Positions 43,228-52,387 are shown, counted from the stretch's first letter. The stretch: 64,000 bases of DNA from Planctomycetales bacterium 10988 (GCA_009664345.1 CP043547.1:3376709-3440708), one strand, 5' to 3'. Translations and numbers: made by a program. The notes: generated by a model not told the origin, from the letters alone.

Positions 43228-45819
43228 CTACTTGGCGGAAACGTCCTGCCAATACGTTTGCGTCTTCGTGACAGTGGCATCGCCTTCTTTGTAGGTGACG
43301 GTTTGATACCCTCGGAAGATCTTAAAGAACTCCATCAGCTTTTGAACGTACTCGACTTTTTCTTCCGTAGGAAGTTCTTGCCAAGTTTCCATGGCCTCTT
43401 CAAGCTTTCTTTCAAATTCTTCTGATTGCTCCTCGGCAAACTCTTCGAAGGACTTTGCTTCTTCAAATTCCATCGTTTCGTCACCTTCTTGGGGCAACCC
43501 GACGATTGGTTCCTCGACTGGGTTAACCTTGATTTTTTTGGTTTCCTCGTCGACTTCCGTCTCGATATCGATGCCGATTTTCTCTTCAACCTCTACATCT
43601 TCTTCGGCAGGGTCCGCCTCTTCGAGGTCTTTCCACTCTTTCTCTAAAGCCTTTTGATGGGCCTCTTGCTCTTTCTGCATTTCACGCTTGCGAGCTTCAT
43701 ACTCAAAGTAGGTGCGGGAAGCTCCGACAAAAACCGGCGTGTAGGTATCGATCAGTTGTTCCCAATCCATGACAAAGAAGCGATAGGCGGGGTCTTCGGC
43801 GGCGTCGGGTAACATACCGGGCATTTCCAAAGATCGTGGCGTCATAAGCCGTTGGATTTGTCTCTCCGTCACCCCGGCGACAGCGAATTCTTCGCCAATT
43901 CCCAGGAAAAGACCATAGTCTTCCAAGGGCGGGAGACCACTTTTCTTCCCGAGATCATACCAATAAAGGGTACCGTAATCGGTTTCTTTCGAATTGGGGA
44001 CCGGGATTTGATAGTCGGGGACAATCTCTGGAGACTTCTGATGCGTCGCGGCAATCACATCGTTGAACAATTCGTAATAGCTGGCGAGCGCGGTCTGATA
44101 GAGGTCCGCGTCTTCGAGTTGACCGATGAGGCCCGCTTCGACGGTTTCCACCGGGGGAATGCCAGGAAGTGGCACCGGAACCGGTTCGCCGCGAGTAAAG
44201 GCAACCGCTCGTTCTCGTCCCAAGGAAGGCAAATATTCTTTCATCGTGATACGGTGAAAGCGACGCACGATAGGATAGATTTTCTCGGTCGCGCTATCAA
44301 ATTCTTTCTGCTCTCGGGGCGAGAGTTTCATCTTGGGAAGAATATAGTCTTGGAAATAGCCGTATCCAATCTTCCCCCAATACACAACGCGGGGATAAGG
44401 ATTGATCGCCGGTTCCAACCAAGCGGAAGCAATCAAAGGTTGCCCATCAAGGTGTTCCCGAATGGCCAAGACTTCCGGCTCGGATCGCCCTGGATATTTT
44501 TCATAGAAATACGTGAAAGTCGCATACCCTTCTTCATTCCGATAGCAATATCCGACATTCGCCCCTAACTCCGGCCAGGCCGAAGCGATTTCATTACAAA
44601 GTCGTGTTAAATCTTTACGTGCTCTTTCCGCATCTTCTTCGTCGAATTCCGACCAATCAATCCCTTTTGGAAAGTTTCTAATTTGTTGCTTTGTAAAAGT
44701 GCTGCCTTGAAGAAAATCTTGAGAAACATAATTCATGGAATTCAACGATTTATCAAAGTTTTCAAGAATAGGTTTCAACTCTTCTTTATCTTTTAAAAGC
44801 GGACCCGTTCCAAGCGTTTTTAAAGGTTCTTGAGAACCGCTGAAACTTATTAATAGATAATTGCGAAAGAGGCCAAAGTGAAAGTAAAGATACTTTTCTT
44901 TAATGATCCTGTTTGCTAGACGGCGTTGTTTTGGAGTTAAATCTTTAAACTCTTTTTTTAATTCTTTCGAGTTGAAAATTTTCTCTACATCAAACTTGCA
45001 TTCGTAATAGGTTCCTTCGCCCAAAGTGACTTTTTGAAAGGGAGAGAGTGCCCCTTTTGTTTCTTTTTCAATCTCTTCATTTACTTTGTCGAAGAAGGAT
45101 TGCTTTTCGATGGCATCAAGCAGCCGCTTGGCTTTTTGTATATCCTTAATTTGGAACCCAAGCAAAACACTCGGTATTTTTAGCTGCTTGGCATTTCGAG
45201 AATAAACTTCAATCACTTGATTGTTGATTTTCTCTTCAAATTCGTCCGAATCAAGCTCGTCTAAATCAAATTCTTCCAGGTCTTCGTCATCTTCGATCTC
45301 CTCCTCTTCCTTTTCTTCCTCGAATAATTTTTCAAGGCCAAATTCTAGGATGGTACGATACTGTGCGATGTTTACCTTGTTGTTGACTTGTAGAGTTTTT
45401 GATAGCTCCGGACCTAGATAAAGAAAGATTTCTTCCGAGATCATTTCTTTACCAAGTTGCTTCAAAGCCTTTCCTTGTTTGCTCTGAAAAAACTTGACCA
45501 TTTTCCTAAAATTTTCCCCTTCTTTGCCTTCCTTTTCCATTGCTTCTTGGAAGCCTTTTTTAAAAGCTTGGGAAAATTCTTCTTTGTATAATTCTACAAT
45601 TTTGCTGGAAGCGATTTGTTTCCAAGCATTGCTATCAAACAGAATTTTCCATTCTTCGGCAATGTTTAAATTCGCGCCATAGACGGCGGCATCGGCGGGG
45701 ATAAAGTCGAGAGAACTGTTCGTTTCTTCCGCTGAAAGGGGAGGCGATGTCAGAAAGAGTGTCAAACTCAGTATCCATAGGATTGTCCCAGGGTGGAATC
45801 GTCGATTTCTATTTTTCAT
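43228..45819 (-). CDS. Large secreted protein, unrecognised
   Basis: 863 residues with a signal peptide (TILWILSLTLFLTSPPLSAEE). The opening LDFIPADAAVYGANLNIAEEW resembles secreted planctomycete proteins with a lipocalin- or DUF3352-like start, but I cannot assign a family. There are two acidic, helical stretches: residues about 170-200 (Glu/Asp-rich, EEEKEEEEIEDDEDLEEFDL) and about 725-810 (EKEWKDLEEADPAEEDVEVEEKI). Between them is a mixed alpha/beta part with WLEPAINPYPRVVYWGKIGYGYF. AAGGGGAACAAAG precedes the ATG. The half encoded by 44600-45819 is much more AT-rich than the rest. A terminator follows at 43160-43185. Confidence 0.75.
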   Translation of the reverse strand: MKNRNRRFHPGTILWILSLTLFLTSPPLSAEETNSSLDFIPADAAVYGANLNIAEEWKILFDSNAWKQIASSKIVELYKEEFSQAFKKGFQEAMEKEGKEGENFRKMVKFFQSKQGKALKQLGKEMISEEIFLYLGPELSKTLQVNNKVNIAQYRTILEFGLEKLFEEEKEEEEIEDDEDLEEFDLDELDSDEFEEKINNQVIEVYSRNAKQLKIPSVLLGFQIKDIQKAKRLLDAIEKQSFFDKVNEEIEKETKGALSPFQKVTLGEGTYYECKFDVEKIFNSKELKKEFKDLTPKQRRLANRIIKEKYLYFHFGLFRNYLLISFSGSQEPLKTLGTGPLLKDKEELKPILENFDKSLNSMNYVSQDFLQGSTFTKQQIRNFPKGIDWSEFDEEDAERARKDLTRLCNEIASAWPELGANVGYCYRNEEGYATFTYFYEKYPGRSEPEVLAIREHLDGQPLIASAWLEPAINPYPRVVYWGKIGYGYFQDYILPKMKLSPREQKEFDSATEKIYPIVRRFHRITMKEYLPSLGRERAVAFTRGEPVPVPLPGIPPVETVEAGLIGQLEDADLYQTALASYYELFNDVIAATHQKSPEIVPDYQIPVPNSKETDYGTLYWYDLGKKSGLPPLEDYGLFLGIGEEFAVAGVTERQIQRLMTPRSLEMPGMLPDAAEDPAYRFFVMDWEQLIDTYTPVFVGASRTYFEYEARKREMQKEQEAHQKALEKEWKDLEEADPAEEDVEVEEKIGIDIETEVDEETKKIKVNPVEEPIVGLPQEGDETMEFEEAKSFEEFAEEQSEEFERKLEEAMETWQELPTEEKVEYVQKLMEFFKIFRGYQTVTYKEGDATVTKTQTYWQDVSAK

Positions 45820-45900
45820 CTTTGTTCCCCTTGCAATGAAATAAGTGTTCGATCGTAGATTCTTGTCGAGAAGGAAGCGACCGAAGTTTTTTAGAGTATG

Positions 45901-45974
45901 TGGTCAAAAGTAAATTAGGAGTCACCTTTTTCAGGTGTTTACCTGTTTCTGAATGGTTTTGACCATAGCTTTTA
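45901..45974 (+). repeat. Dispersed palindromic element, copy B
   Basis: Perfect 9-bp outer arms TGGTCAAAA (45901-45909) and TTTTGACCA (45957-45965), inner hairpin CACCT-5-AGGTG (45923-45937), an overlapping alternative hairpin AGGT-4-ACCT (45933-45944), and the tail AGCTTTTAG. It is the best-preserved copy and lies in the 644-bp gap between the 863-residue protein gene and htrA, pointing to htrA. Confidence 0.75.
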
Positions 45975-45980
45975 GTGCTC

Positions 45981-46033
45981 GGTCACTTTCTCCAGGTATT
46001 ACAGTGTTTTTGGGTTTTGACCATTGGCGTTTC
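45981..46033 (+). repeat. Dispersed palindromic element, degenerate copy C
   Basis: GGTCACTTTCTCCAGGTATT at 45981-46000 and TTTTGACCATTGGCGTTT at 46015-46032 match the centre and right part of copy B in order. The left outer arm is missing. It lies directly behind copy B, so the two are tandem. Confidence 0.55.
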
Positions 46034-46342
46034 GAAGGAAGTTCGGCTTGCCGACCGCACGCTTTTTCTGGTTCCCATTCAATCGTTTCCTGTGTTCAAG
46101 TTGTAGCTAACTGGCTTCCTCTTGCAATGGTCGATCGCAGAAGAATCGAAAAAATTACTGTAATCGCTACCTTTTAAATGGGTTCGCGATTCTCGATGGA
46201 AGCTCGTTGTACAAAGGATCGCTCTCAAGCTCATTGGATGTATTTTTCCTTCTTGGCAAGGCGTACTATAATGTCAATCAGTTCCGGATTCGCTATAGTG
46301 GAAATGAAGAACCGAGCGGCTGGAAAGCGTTTTTCGGCGAGC

Positions 46343-46415
46343 GGTCAAAAGTAAAGTGAGCTGAACTTTTTCAGGTGTTTACCTACTTTCAAAAGATTTG
46401 ACCACTGGCTCTTAG
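46343..46415 (+). repeat. Dispersed palindromic element, copy D, directly before htrA
   Basis: Outer arms GGTCAAA (46343-46349) and TTTGACC (46397-46403). The inner part keeps AGGT-4-ACCT (46373-46384) but the CACCT arm is AACTT, so only the alternative hairpin can form. The tail is ACTGGCTCTTAG. It ends 49 nt before the htrA ATG, so it must overlap the promoter or the 5' leader. Confidence 0.7.
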
Positions 46416-46463
46416 ACGAGACTTTACCAGGCATTTCGCCCTGAATGGAAGACGAGAGAGATC

Positions 46464-47642
46464 ATGACACCCCCTCCTGGATCAGCTACGCCGCAACTCC
46501 CGAACGTCCTGGCTCGTTTGATGGGAATCGGCTTTATCCTCATGCTCATTTTTGGGTTTTTGTTGGCCCTCTTCATGAAAGGCTTGCATGAGGTCAATGA
46601 CCCGGATGCCTGGATGCCGGAACTGAATCCCGAGGCGACTTTGCGAGAAGTTGCCGATCGTGGAGACCTACGGAATGACGAAATTGCGACGATTCAAGTC
46701 TTTCGCGAAGCGGCACCTTCGGTGGTTTATATTGAAACGGGAAAGATTCAGCTGCGATTCAATGTCGACCCGATCGAGATTCCCCAAGGAACGGGAAGTG
46801 GCTTTGTATGGAGTGAAGATGGCCTGATCATTACGAACTATCATGTGATCGAAAACGCCGACACTGCGAAGGTTTATCTGGCGGATCAAAGTGCCCGTTC
46901 GGCCAAGCTGGTGGGAGCGGCTCCGCATAAAGACTTGGCAGTGCTGAAGATCGATGTCAATCCTGATGAACCATTGCGGCCGATTCCTGTAGGGGTCTCC
47001 GCGGAACTGCAAGTCGGTCAAACTGTGCTTGCCATTGGGAATCCTTTTGGTTTGGATCACACGTTGACCACCGGAGTGATTAGTGGTTTGGATCGCGAAA
47101 TCCAATCCGTCACCGGGCGGCCGATCGGAGGCGTCATTCAAACGGATGCGGCCATTAATCCTGGGAATTCCGGCGGTCCTTTGCTCGATAGTGCCGGGCG
47201 TTTGATCGGGATCAATACGGCGATTAAGTCCAATTCCGGGCAGTATGCGGGGATTGGATTCGCGGTTCCGGTCGATCTTGTCAATAATATTGTGACGGAA
47301 CTGGTTCGAGAAGGGCGGGTTCGCCGACCGGGTCTCGGAGTCACGATTGTCGATGATCGGATCGTCAATCAATTGCGGCAAACGGGGCAAATTCAAGAAG
47401 AGGGCGTGCTCATTTACTCCATCGGTGCCGATTCGGCAGCGTTCAAAGCAGGCCTCAAACAGACCCTTAGTCGCGAAGAGTTAGGGGACTTAATCGTTGC
47501 CATTGATGGACAACCGATCAAAAATTCCATTGATCTCTTCCGTGCCTTGGACCAGCATTCGGTAGGCGAAACGGTTGAAGTGACCGTGATTCGAAATGGC
47601 AAGGAACTCACCCTGGAGGTGACCTTACAACCGTTAGAGTAA
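46464..47642 (+). CDS. HtrA/DegP-type serine protease with PDZ domain
   Basis: 392 residues. An N-terminal membrane helix (LARLMGIGFILMLIFGFLLALFM, about 15-37) anchors it on the periplasmic side. The trypsin-like domain has a full triad: His127 in TNYHVI, Asp157 in HKDLAVL, Ser236 in NPGNSGGPL. A single PDZ domain at about 295-385 (GVLIYSIGADSAAFKAG, then GDLIVAIDGQPIKN) binds substrate C-termini. One PDZ and one helix is the DegS/HhoA-type layout rather than DegP. It serves envelope protein quality control. Three copies of the palindromic element lie in the upstream gap. The ATG follows GAGAGA. Confidence 0.94.
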   Translation: MTPPPGSATPQLPNVLARLMGIGFILMLIFGFLLALFMKGLHEVNDPDAWMPELNPEATLREVADRGDLRNDEIATIQVFREAAPSVVYIETGKIQLRFNVDPIEIPQGTGSGFVWSEDGLIITNYHVIENADTAKVYLADQSARSAKLVGAAPHKDLAVLKIDVNPDEPLRPIPVGVSAELQVGQTVLAIGNPFGLDHTLTTGVISGLDREIQSVTGRPIGGVIQTDAAINPGNSGGPLLDSAGRLIGINTAIKSNSGQYAGIGFAVPVDLVNNIVTELVREGRVRRPGLGVTIVDDRIVNQLRQTGQIQEEGVLIYSIGADSAAFKAGLKQTLSREELGDLIVAIDGQPIKNSIDLFRALDQHSVGETVEVTVIRNGKELTLEVTLQPLE

Positions 47643-47735
47643 AGCGTTGTTCCAGCCTTGGGGCCTGTTAAAATTGACCTATTGTAAATAACAAGTTGTG
47701 TAATGATTCAAAGATAGTTGATAGAGGATTCTTCA

Positions 47736-49055
47736 ATGACAGTTCGAACCGTTGGTTCATGCTTCCTTTGCTTGGTAGCTTGCTCGCTTACTTGGGGGCT
47801 CGTCACTTTTTCCGAAGCGAGTGCCCAGGAATGGACCCGCTTTCGTGGACCCAATGGGGATGGCCACGGTGTCGCCCCGAACTTGCCGGTGAGTTGGACC
47901 CTGGAGGATTATGCCTGGTCGCAAGAACTCCCCGGTGAAGGGCATGCTTCTCCCGTCTTGTGGGGAACGAAGCTCTTTACGACCTCCGCTGATCCCGAGA
48001 GCGGCTTGCGAATGATCCTCGCCCTGGATGCTTTGGATGGAAAAATCCTCTGGACTTACGAGGTGGAGGCCGATTCCAATCGCAAACACCGCAAAAACAG
48101 TTTCGCTTCTGCGACCCCGGCGGTTGATGCCGACCATGTCTATGTGACCTTTGCGGACCGAGAACATAACTACCTGATTGCGGTTTCCCACGAGGGGCAG
48201 CTTGTTTGGAAACGCGATCTTGGCCCGTTTTTGGGAGGCCATGGCTCGGCGAATTCCCCGATTGTCTTCAAGGATATGGTCATTCTGGGGAATGATCAGG
48301 AGGCCGAAAGTAATCTCTTTGCCTTCGATCGTTTGACCGGAGATACCCGCTGGAAAGTACCGCGGACCAGCGATCGGGCGACCTATTCGACCCCTTGTAT
48401 TTATCAGCCGGATTCCGATTCTCCCGAGGTGATCTTCACCGATTGGCAGCAAGGGATCACCAGCGTTGATGCGGCCACTGGGGAAGTGAACTGGGAGGTC
48501 AATGTCTGGGATAAATCGAACAAGCGGGCGATCGGCTCTCCGGTAGTAACTCCCAATTTGGTGATTGGCACCTGCGGCTTTTTTATGGGCAAGCGGTATC
48601 TGACCGTCGTTCGTCCGCCGCAATCGCCCCTTGCCGCCATTGATCCCGCTTCGAAGGAAGCCGAAGAGGTCTATACTCTCGATCGTTATATTCCCCACAT
48701 TCCCACGCCGCTGATCGAGAACGATTTGGTTTTTCTCTGGGGGGATCGCGGGGTTTCTTCGTGCTATCGACTTAGTGATGGAAAGAAAGTGTGGGTCGAG
48801 CGGGTGGACGGGGAGTACTTCGGTTCCCCGGTGTTGATCGAGGATCGGCTCTATGCTCTGTCCAGTGAAGGCGAAGTCGTCGTCCTAGCAGCGAGCGAAG
48901 AGTTTGAAATTCTCGCCCGCAACCCGATCGGAGAAGCCTCCCAAAGTACCCCGGCGGTTGCCCTGAATCGCGTTTTTTTCCGCACGGTCAGTCATCTTTA
49001 TTGTTTGGCAAGCCCTGAAGCCCCTTCGCGGGAGGAACTTTCGCAGCAGGAATAA
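47736..49055 (+). CDS. Secreted PQQ-type beta-propeller protein
   Basis: 439 residues from the ATG at 47736, which AGAGGA precedes by 7 nt; the frame could start 18 nt earlier. Signal peptide CFLCLVACSLTWGLVTFSEASA. The repeated pattern RFRGPNGDGHGVAPNLPVSW, DALDGKILWTYEV, DRLTGDTRWKVP, DAATGEVNWEV and LSDGKKVWVERV marks the pyrrolo-quinoline quinone enzyme-like eight-bladed propeller seen in many planctomycete secreted proteins, most with no quinone and unknown function. It follows htrA by 93 nt and precedes the WD40 lipoprotein; the three may be one unit for envelope homeostasis (inference). Confidence 0.88.
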   Translation: MTVRTVGSCFLCLVACSLTWGLVTFSEASAQEWTRFRGPNGDGHGVAPNLPVSWTLEDYAWSQELPGEGHASPVLWGTKLFTTSADPESGLRMILALDALDGKILWTYEVEADSNRKHRKNSFASATPAVDADHVYVTFADREHNYLIAVSHEGQLVWKRDLGPFLGGHGSANSPIVFKDMVILGNDQEAESNLFAFDRLTGDTRWKVPRTSDRATYSTPCIYQPDSDSPEVIFTDWQQGITSVDAATGEVNWEVNVWDKSNKRAIGSPVVTPNLVIGTCGFFMGKRYLTVVRPPQSPLAAIDPASKEAEEVYTLDRYIPHIPTPLIENDLVFLWGDRGVSSCYRLSDGKKVWVERVDGEYFGSPVLIEDRLYALSSEGEVVVLAASEEFEILARNPIGEASQSTPAVALNRVFFRTVSHLYCLASPEAPSREELSQQE

Positions 49056-49185
49056 AAGGGGCCCAGCGCGGTATAACTGTGCATCGACGATGATTCATCG
49101 AAACCTCTCCCAGCAGTATGTGTTTTAGTAGTAGCCCAAGTTTCCCAGCCAAGCCAACCTTAACAACCTGAGGGAGTGTGTTCTT

Positions 49186-50445
49186 GTGAATCCACCCGCC
49201 AAACGATCCCGAACGCGACCTCAAAAGCGGCGTTTCTGTTCTTGCCCCTCGCTTGCAATCGGCTTGCTCTTTGGATTGACAGGGCTCTTGCTTCCCGGCT
49301 GTGGAGAGAGTCAGCCAGCGTCGGAGACTGTCTTTGTGGTTCCCGACACGGGATCGCCGGACGAGGGAGTCCCGGACTTTGCCGATGCGGGAACTCCGCT
49401 GGAGCCAGAAGATACTTCCGCTGAAAAACCGCCGGGCGTCATGCCTGTCTTTGTAAAAAAACAGCTAGAGGCATCCAACTTTGACGCTCAGCCAATGGCA
49501 GTGGCTTATGCGAACGACCGCAAACCTTGGCTCGCCGCCGGTTACAATACCCACGAGATTATCCTCTGGGACCCGCAAGAGGGCACCGAGCTTCAAGTGA
49601 TGAAAGGGCATACCGACTTCGTCGAGGATTTGCTCTTCACTCCCAATAACCGCTTTTTGTATTCGGCCGGTTGGGATGGAGCTTTGATCAAGTGGGACCC
49701 GGAAAGTGGAGATTTGGTTCGCAAATGGGATTCGTACCATCCGGGGAAGATCTACACTTTAGCCTATTCCCCGCAACACAATCTGCTCGTCACCGGCGGA
49801 GAAGATCAAACGGTCTTGCTCTTGGGAACACAGACCGAACGTTCCCTTGGTTCTCTCCAAGGGTTCGGGGGGCATATTGCCGATCTTGCCTTTCATCCTA
49901 GTGGGAAATGGCTGGCGGTCGGGTCCGGTGACGGAGTCGTGACCTTGTGGGAATTTCCGAAAGAATCAAAGCCTCGCGATGGAAAGTTTGCGGACTCGTT
50001 GAAGAAAATCGCTACGATCAATGAAACCCAAGACGAGTCGACTCACATCGAATCCGTCGCCTTCAGTCCGGATGGGCGTTGGCTGGCCTTCAGCAATTGG
50101 AATAGCAATATTTATGTTTGGGACTTGGAAACTTCCAGCATGCGGACCGTCCTGACTGGGCATACCACGATCCCCTTTGATCTTGTTTTTTCGCATGACA
50201 GCCGGCATTTAATCTCTTGCGACCGCAACGATGGGCAACTGTATCTTTGGAAAGTCAATCCTTTTCGGAAGCAGAATGCCTTTCAATTTGGAGACCGCTC
50301 AGCCTTCCTTGTCCCGAGTTTTCGTAGGATGGTCCTCGATTCCAATGGCAGTGAATTGGCGATCAGCGGGGGCTTCTGGGACGTGATTCTCTGCGATGTG
50401 GATCGCATGATGGAAATCGCTTACGGAGAAGATTCCGAAGGCTAA
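49186..50445 (+). CDS. WD40-repeat lipoprotein
   Basis: 419 residues starting at a GTG after GGGAG. A lipobox LLLPGC puts the lipidated cysteine at residue 39 after a basic N-terminus and a hydrophobic stretch (LAIGLLFGLTGLLL). From about residue 95 there are WD40 repeats: PWLAAGYNTHEIILWDPQEG, GHTDFVEDLLFTPNNRFLYSAGWDGALIKWDPESG, YSPQHNLLVTGGEDQTVLLL, FHPSGKWLAVGSGDGVVTLWEF, FSPDGRWLAFSNWNSNIYVWDL. WD40 propellers serve as binding platforms. It is the third same-strand gene after htrA; a bidirectional terminator follows. Confidence 0.9.
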   Translation: MNPPAKRSRTRPQKRRFCSCPSLAIGLLFGLTGLLLPGCGESQPASETVFVVPDTGSPDEGVPDFADAGTPLEPEDTSAEKPPGVMPVFVKKQLEASNFDAQPMAVAYANDRKPWLAAGYNTHEIILWDPQEGTELQVMKGHTDFVEDLLFTPNNRFLYSAGWDGALIKWDPESGDLVRKWDSYHPGKIYTLAYSPQHNLLVTGGEDQTVLLLGTQTERSLGSLQGFGGHIADLAFHPSGKWLAVGSGDGVVTLWEFPKESKPRDGKFADSLKKIATINETQDESTHIESVAFSPDGRWLAFSNWNSNIYVWDLETSSMRTVLTGHTTIPFDLVFSHDSRHLISCDRNDGQLYLWKVNPFRKQNAFQFGDRSAFLVPSFRRMVLDSNGSELAISGGFWDVILCDVDRMMEIAYGEDSEG

Positions 50446-50462
50446 GCCTTATCAATAAACAG

Positions 50463-50515
50463 AAAAAAGCCCAGGGGGGAAGCGGTCCCTGCCTGGGCAA
50501 TTCTTAAAAAGTAGT
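50463..50515. terminator. Bidirectional terminator between convergent lipoprotein genes
   Basis: GCCCAGG (50469-50475) pairs with CCTGGGC (50492-50498), with an A-run on the left that serves the minus strand and a weaker T-containing stretch on the right. Confidence 0.7.
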
Positions 50516-50536
50516 TTTTAATTGGATCGTCGGAAG

Positions 50537-51562
50537 CTATTCGGAATCTTCGGCAGTTGGTTCTTCTTCGATCTCAACGTCCAGCGGAGGGCCACTCATT
50601 CCGGGTCCGGTCATTCCAGGGCCACTGCCCATGCCGGGAATCGGCAGGTTTTGCGGGATCATTTTCCCAATGCCTTGCATGGTCGTATCGATCATCGTGT
50701 TGAACTCTTCCTGTGATTCGGCTTCCTCCAGCGATTCCAGGAAGTTTTTGATGAGCTTCATCTGAGCGAGAATATCTTCTTTTTTATCTTCAAGCTTGAT
50801 ATCCTCGATAGCTTCTTGGGCTTGTTCGATCATCTGCTCCCATTCATCGGCCATTTTCGCGGGAACCCATTGTCCTTCGACTTTGATCAGTTTTTCCTCG
50901 CGGGGGTCTTCTCCTTCAACCAAAATCCGCACGGTCGCTTCTTCTTCGGTCTCTTCGAGGACTTCGACCTTAACCTCGGTCATGTTTTCAATTTTCTCGT
51001 TGATCGGATCCCCCGGAAACATTTTGGAAATGCCTTCGGCTTGTTGCATCAGCCGCCCTCCGGTATCGGAGAGAAAGACGCCAGGGTCCATTTCTTTCAA
51101 TTTATTCAAATCGCTGACATCGCTATGGGTGAGAATCGCCAAAAATTCCACCAGCGAATTCCAATGCTCGGCTGCGTCCTCAGTGGAAACGCCCGACATC
51201 ATAAAGAGCGGGTGACCGAGAATGTATTCTTGCTTATTCCGCAGCACTTCGGTCAACTGATCCGCAGTCGCAAAGCCTTCGCTCCAGACCTCTCCATCCA
51301 TCTTGTTGGCAAACTCTTCCAACAAGGCCTCGGTATCTTCATGGTATTTCGGAGGCAACATCTCCCAATACGCGGCCAAATCCCCTTCGGCCATCTTCTG
51401 ATAAATCTTTTTGACGGCTTCATCAGGAGGCACATCCCCTTCCACTTCGGAAAGGTGCAATTCGTCAAAAGCATCCTGTTTTTCTTCGACAGTCGGGGCA
51501 TCCGTACAGCCAAGAAAGAGCAAAAAGCCCATGCAATAACCAATGATCCAGCATCGTCCCAT
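50537..51562 (-). CDS. Lipoprotein, unrecognised
   Basis: 341 residues with a lipobox (FLLFLGC, Cys19) after a short basic start. The remainder is acidic and mostly helical (EEDAAEHWNSLVEFLAIL, EQMIEQAQEAIEDIKLEDKKEDILAQM), ending in a Gly/Met/Pro-rich tail (GMGSGPGMTGPGMSGPP) and acidic terminus. No catalytic motif is seen. It is divergent from nothing and convergent with the WD40 lipoprotein; the two share a terminator. The gap of 364 bp to the Hsp20 gene upstream contains that gene's terminator and otherwise nothing. Confidence 0.8.
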   Translation of the reverse strand: MGRCWIIGYCMGFLLFLGCTDAPTVEEKQDAFDELHLSEVEGDVPPDEAVKKIYQKMAEGDLAAYWEMLPPKYHEDTEALLEEFANKMDGEVWSEGFATADQLTEVLRNKQEYILGHPLFMMSGVSTEDAAEHWNSLVEFLAILTHSDVSDLNKLKEMDPGVFLSDTGGRLMQQAEGISKMFPGDPINEKIENMTEVKVEVLEETEEEATVRILVEGEDPREEKLIKVEGQWVPAKMADEWEQMIEQAQEAIEDIKLEDKKEDILAQMKLIKNFLESLEEAESQEEFNTMIDTTMQGIGKMIPQNLPIPGMGSGPGMTGPGMSGPPLDVEIEEEPTAEDSE

Positions 51563-51810
51563 GCGTTGGTTCCTTCTTTTGAAGTGGTTGAAAATCGCGA
51601 AAAAGTATAAAAACAGCGTGTTTTTGAGTTACTGCTGCTATTTTATCAAGCAGTCCATTGAGAATTGTAGCGGGTTAGTAGCATGTTCCCAGATCTGCTG
51701 GAAGCAATCTTGAAGAAACTCCCGTCTAAAGGCAAGGATTTTTTGAGGAAAACGTTCGAGGGCGTGGATTAGTAAGAACGGTGCAAAGCGTGGAATGGTT
51801 CAAAGTCGGG

Positions 51811-51870
51811 AAAGGAAAAAAGCCTGAGAAACAACCCACCGCAGGGCGGCGAGAAGTTCTCAGGCTTTTC
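51811..51870 (-). terminator. Terminator after the second Hsp20 gene
   Basis: AGCCTGAGAA (51821-51830) pairs with TTCTCAGGCT (51857-51866); on the minus strand the stem is followed by TTTTTTCC. The surrounding 51563-51926 gap has no gene. Confidence 0.8.
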
Positions 51871-51926
51871 GTTCAGGAGGAGACAGCCATGTCGAGGGGC
51901 TGATCAGGGGTCGTTTTCAATGAATA

Positions 51927-52283
51927 CTAGCCGTGATGAACTTGAACTTGGATCTTTTTGGGTTGAGCCTGCTTCTTCGGCAAGGTCAACTTGAGGACCC
52001 CCTGTTCATAGCGGGCTTCGATCTTTTCATCATCAATCGTTTCATGAATGCGGAATGTCCGGCGGTAATTGCCAATGCCATATTCTCGGGCAAAATACTT
52101 GGTTTCGTCCGCTTGACGAGGTTCGATCGCGGCCTCAATCGTCAAGGTTTCGTCATGATATTGAAGGTCGATCGAGTCACTTTTGGCACCAGGGAGATCG
52201 AGATAAAGGACGAAATCGTTTTCTCGTTCCACGATATCCGCATGAGGAGTATAGGTTTTCTTTTGTTCCAAGGTTGCTTGCAT
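51927..52283 (-). CDS. Small heat-shock protein (Hsp20/alpha-crystallin)
   Basis: 118 residues, mostly the alpha-crystallin domain: DIVERENDFVLYLDLPGAKSDSIDLQYHDETLTIEA, then RTFRIHETIDDEKIEARYEQGVLKLTLPKK, with the C-terminal IQV in place of the IxI motif. It binds unfolding proteins in ATP-independent oligomers. AAGGAATAAAACC precedes the ATG. It lies downstream of the second Hsp20 gene on the same strand, separated by 148 bp containing a strong hairpin. A terminator follows. Confidence 0.93.
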   Translation of the reverse strand: MQATLEQKKTYTPHADIVERENDFVLYLDLPGAKSDSIDLQYHDETLTIEAAIEPRQADETKYFAREYGIGNYRRTFRIHETIDDEKIEARYEQGVLKLTLPKKQAQPKKIQVQVHHG

Positions 52284-52338
52284 GGTTTTATTCCTTCATT
52301 CGTTTGTTATCGAAACGGTTTTTATTTGAAATCCTAAG

Positions 52339-52387
52339 GCAAGCCGGGAGGCATCATGAAGGGGCAGGAGACAACCTCCCGGCTTGC
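52339..52387 (-). other. Strong hairpin between the two Hsp20 genes
   Basis: GCAAGCCGGGAGG (52339-52351) and CCTCCCGGCTTGC (52375-52387) form a perfect 13-bp stem. On the minus strand it is followed by TTAGG rather than a T-run, so it is more likely an RNA processing or attenuation structure than a plain terminator. It ends 56 nt before the second gene's ATG. Confidence 0.7.
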
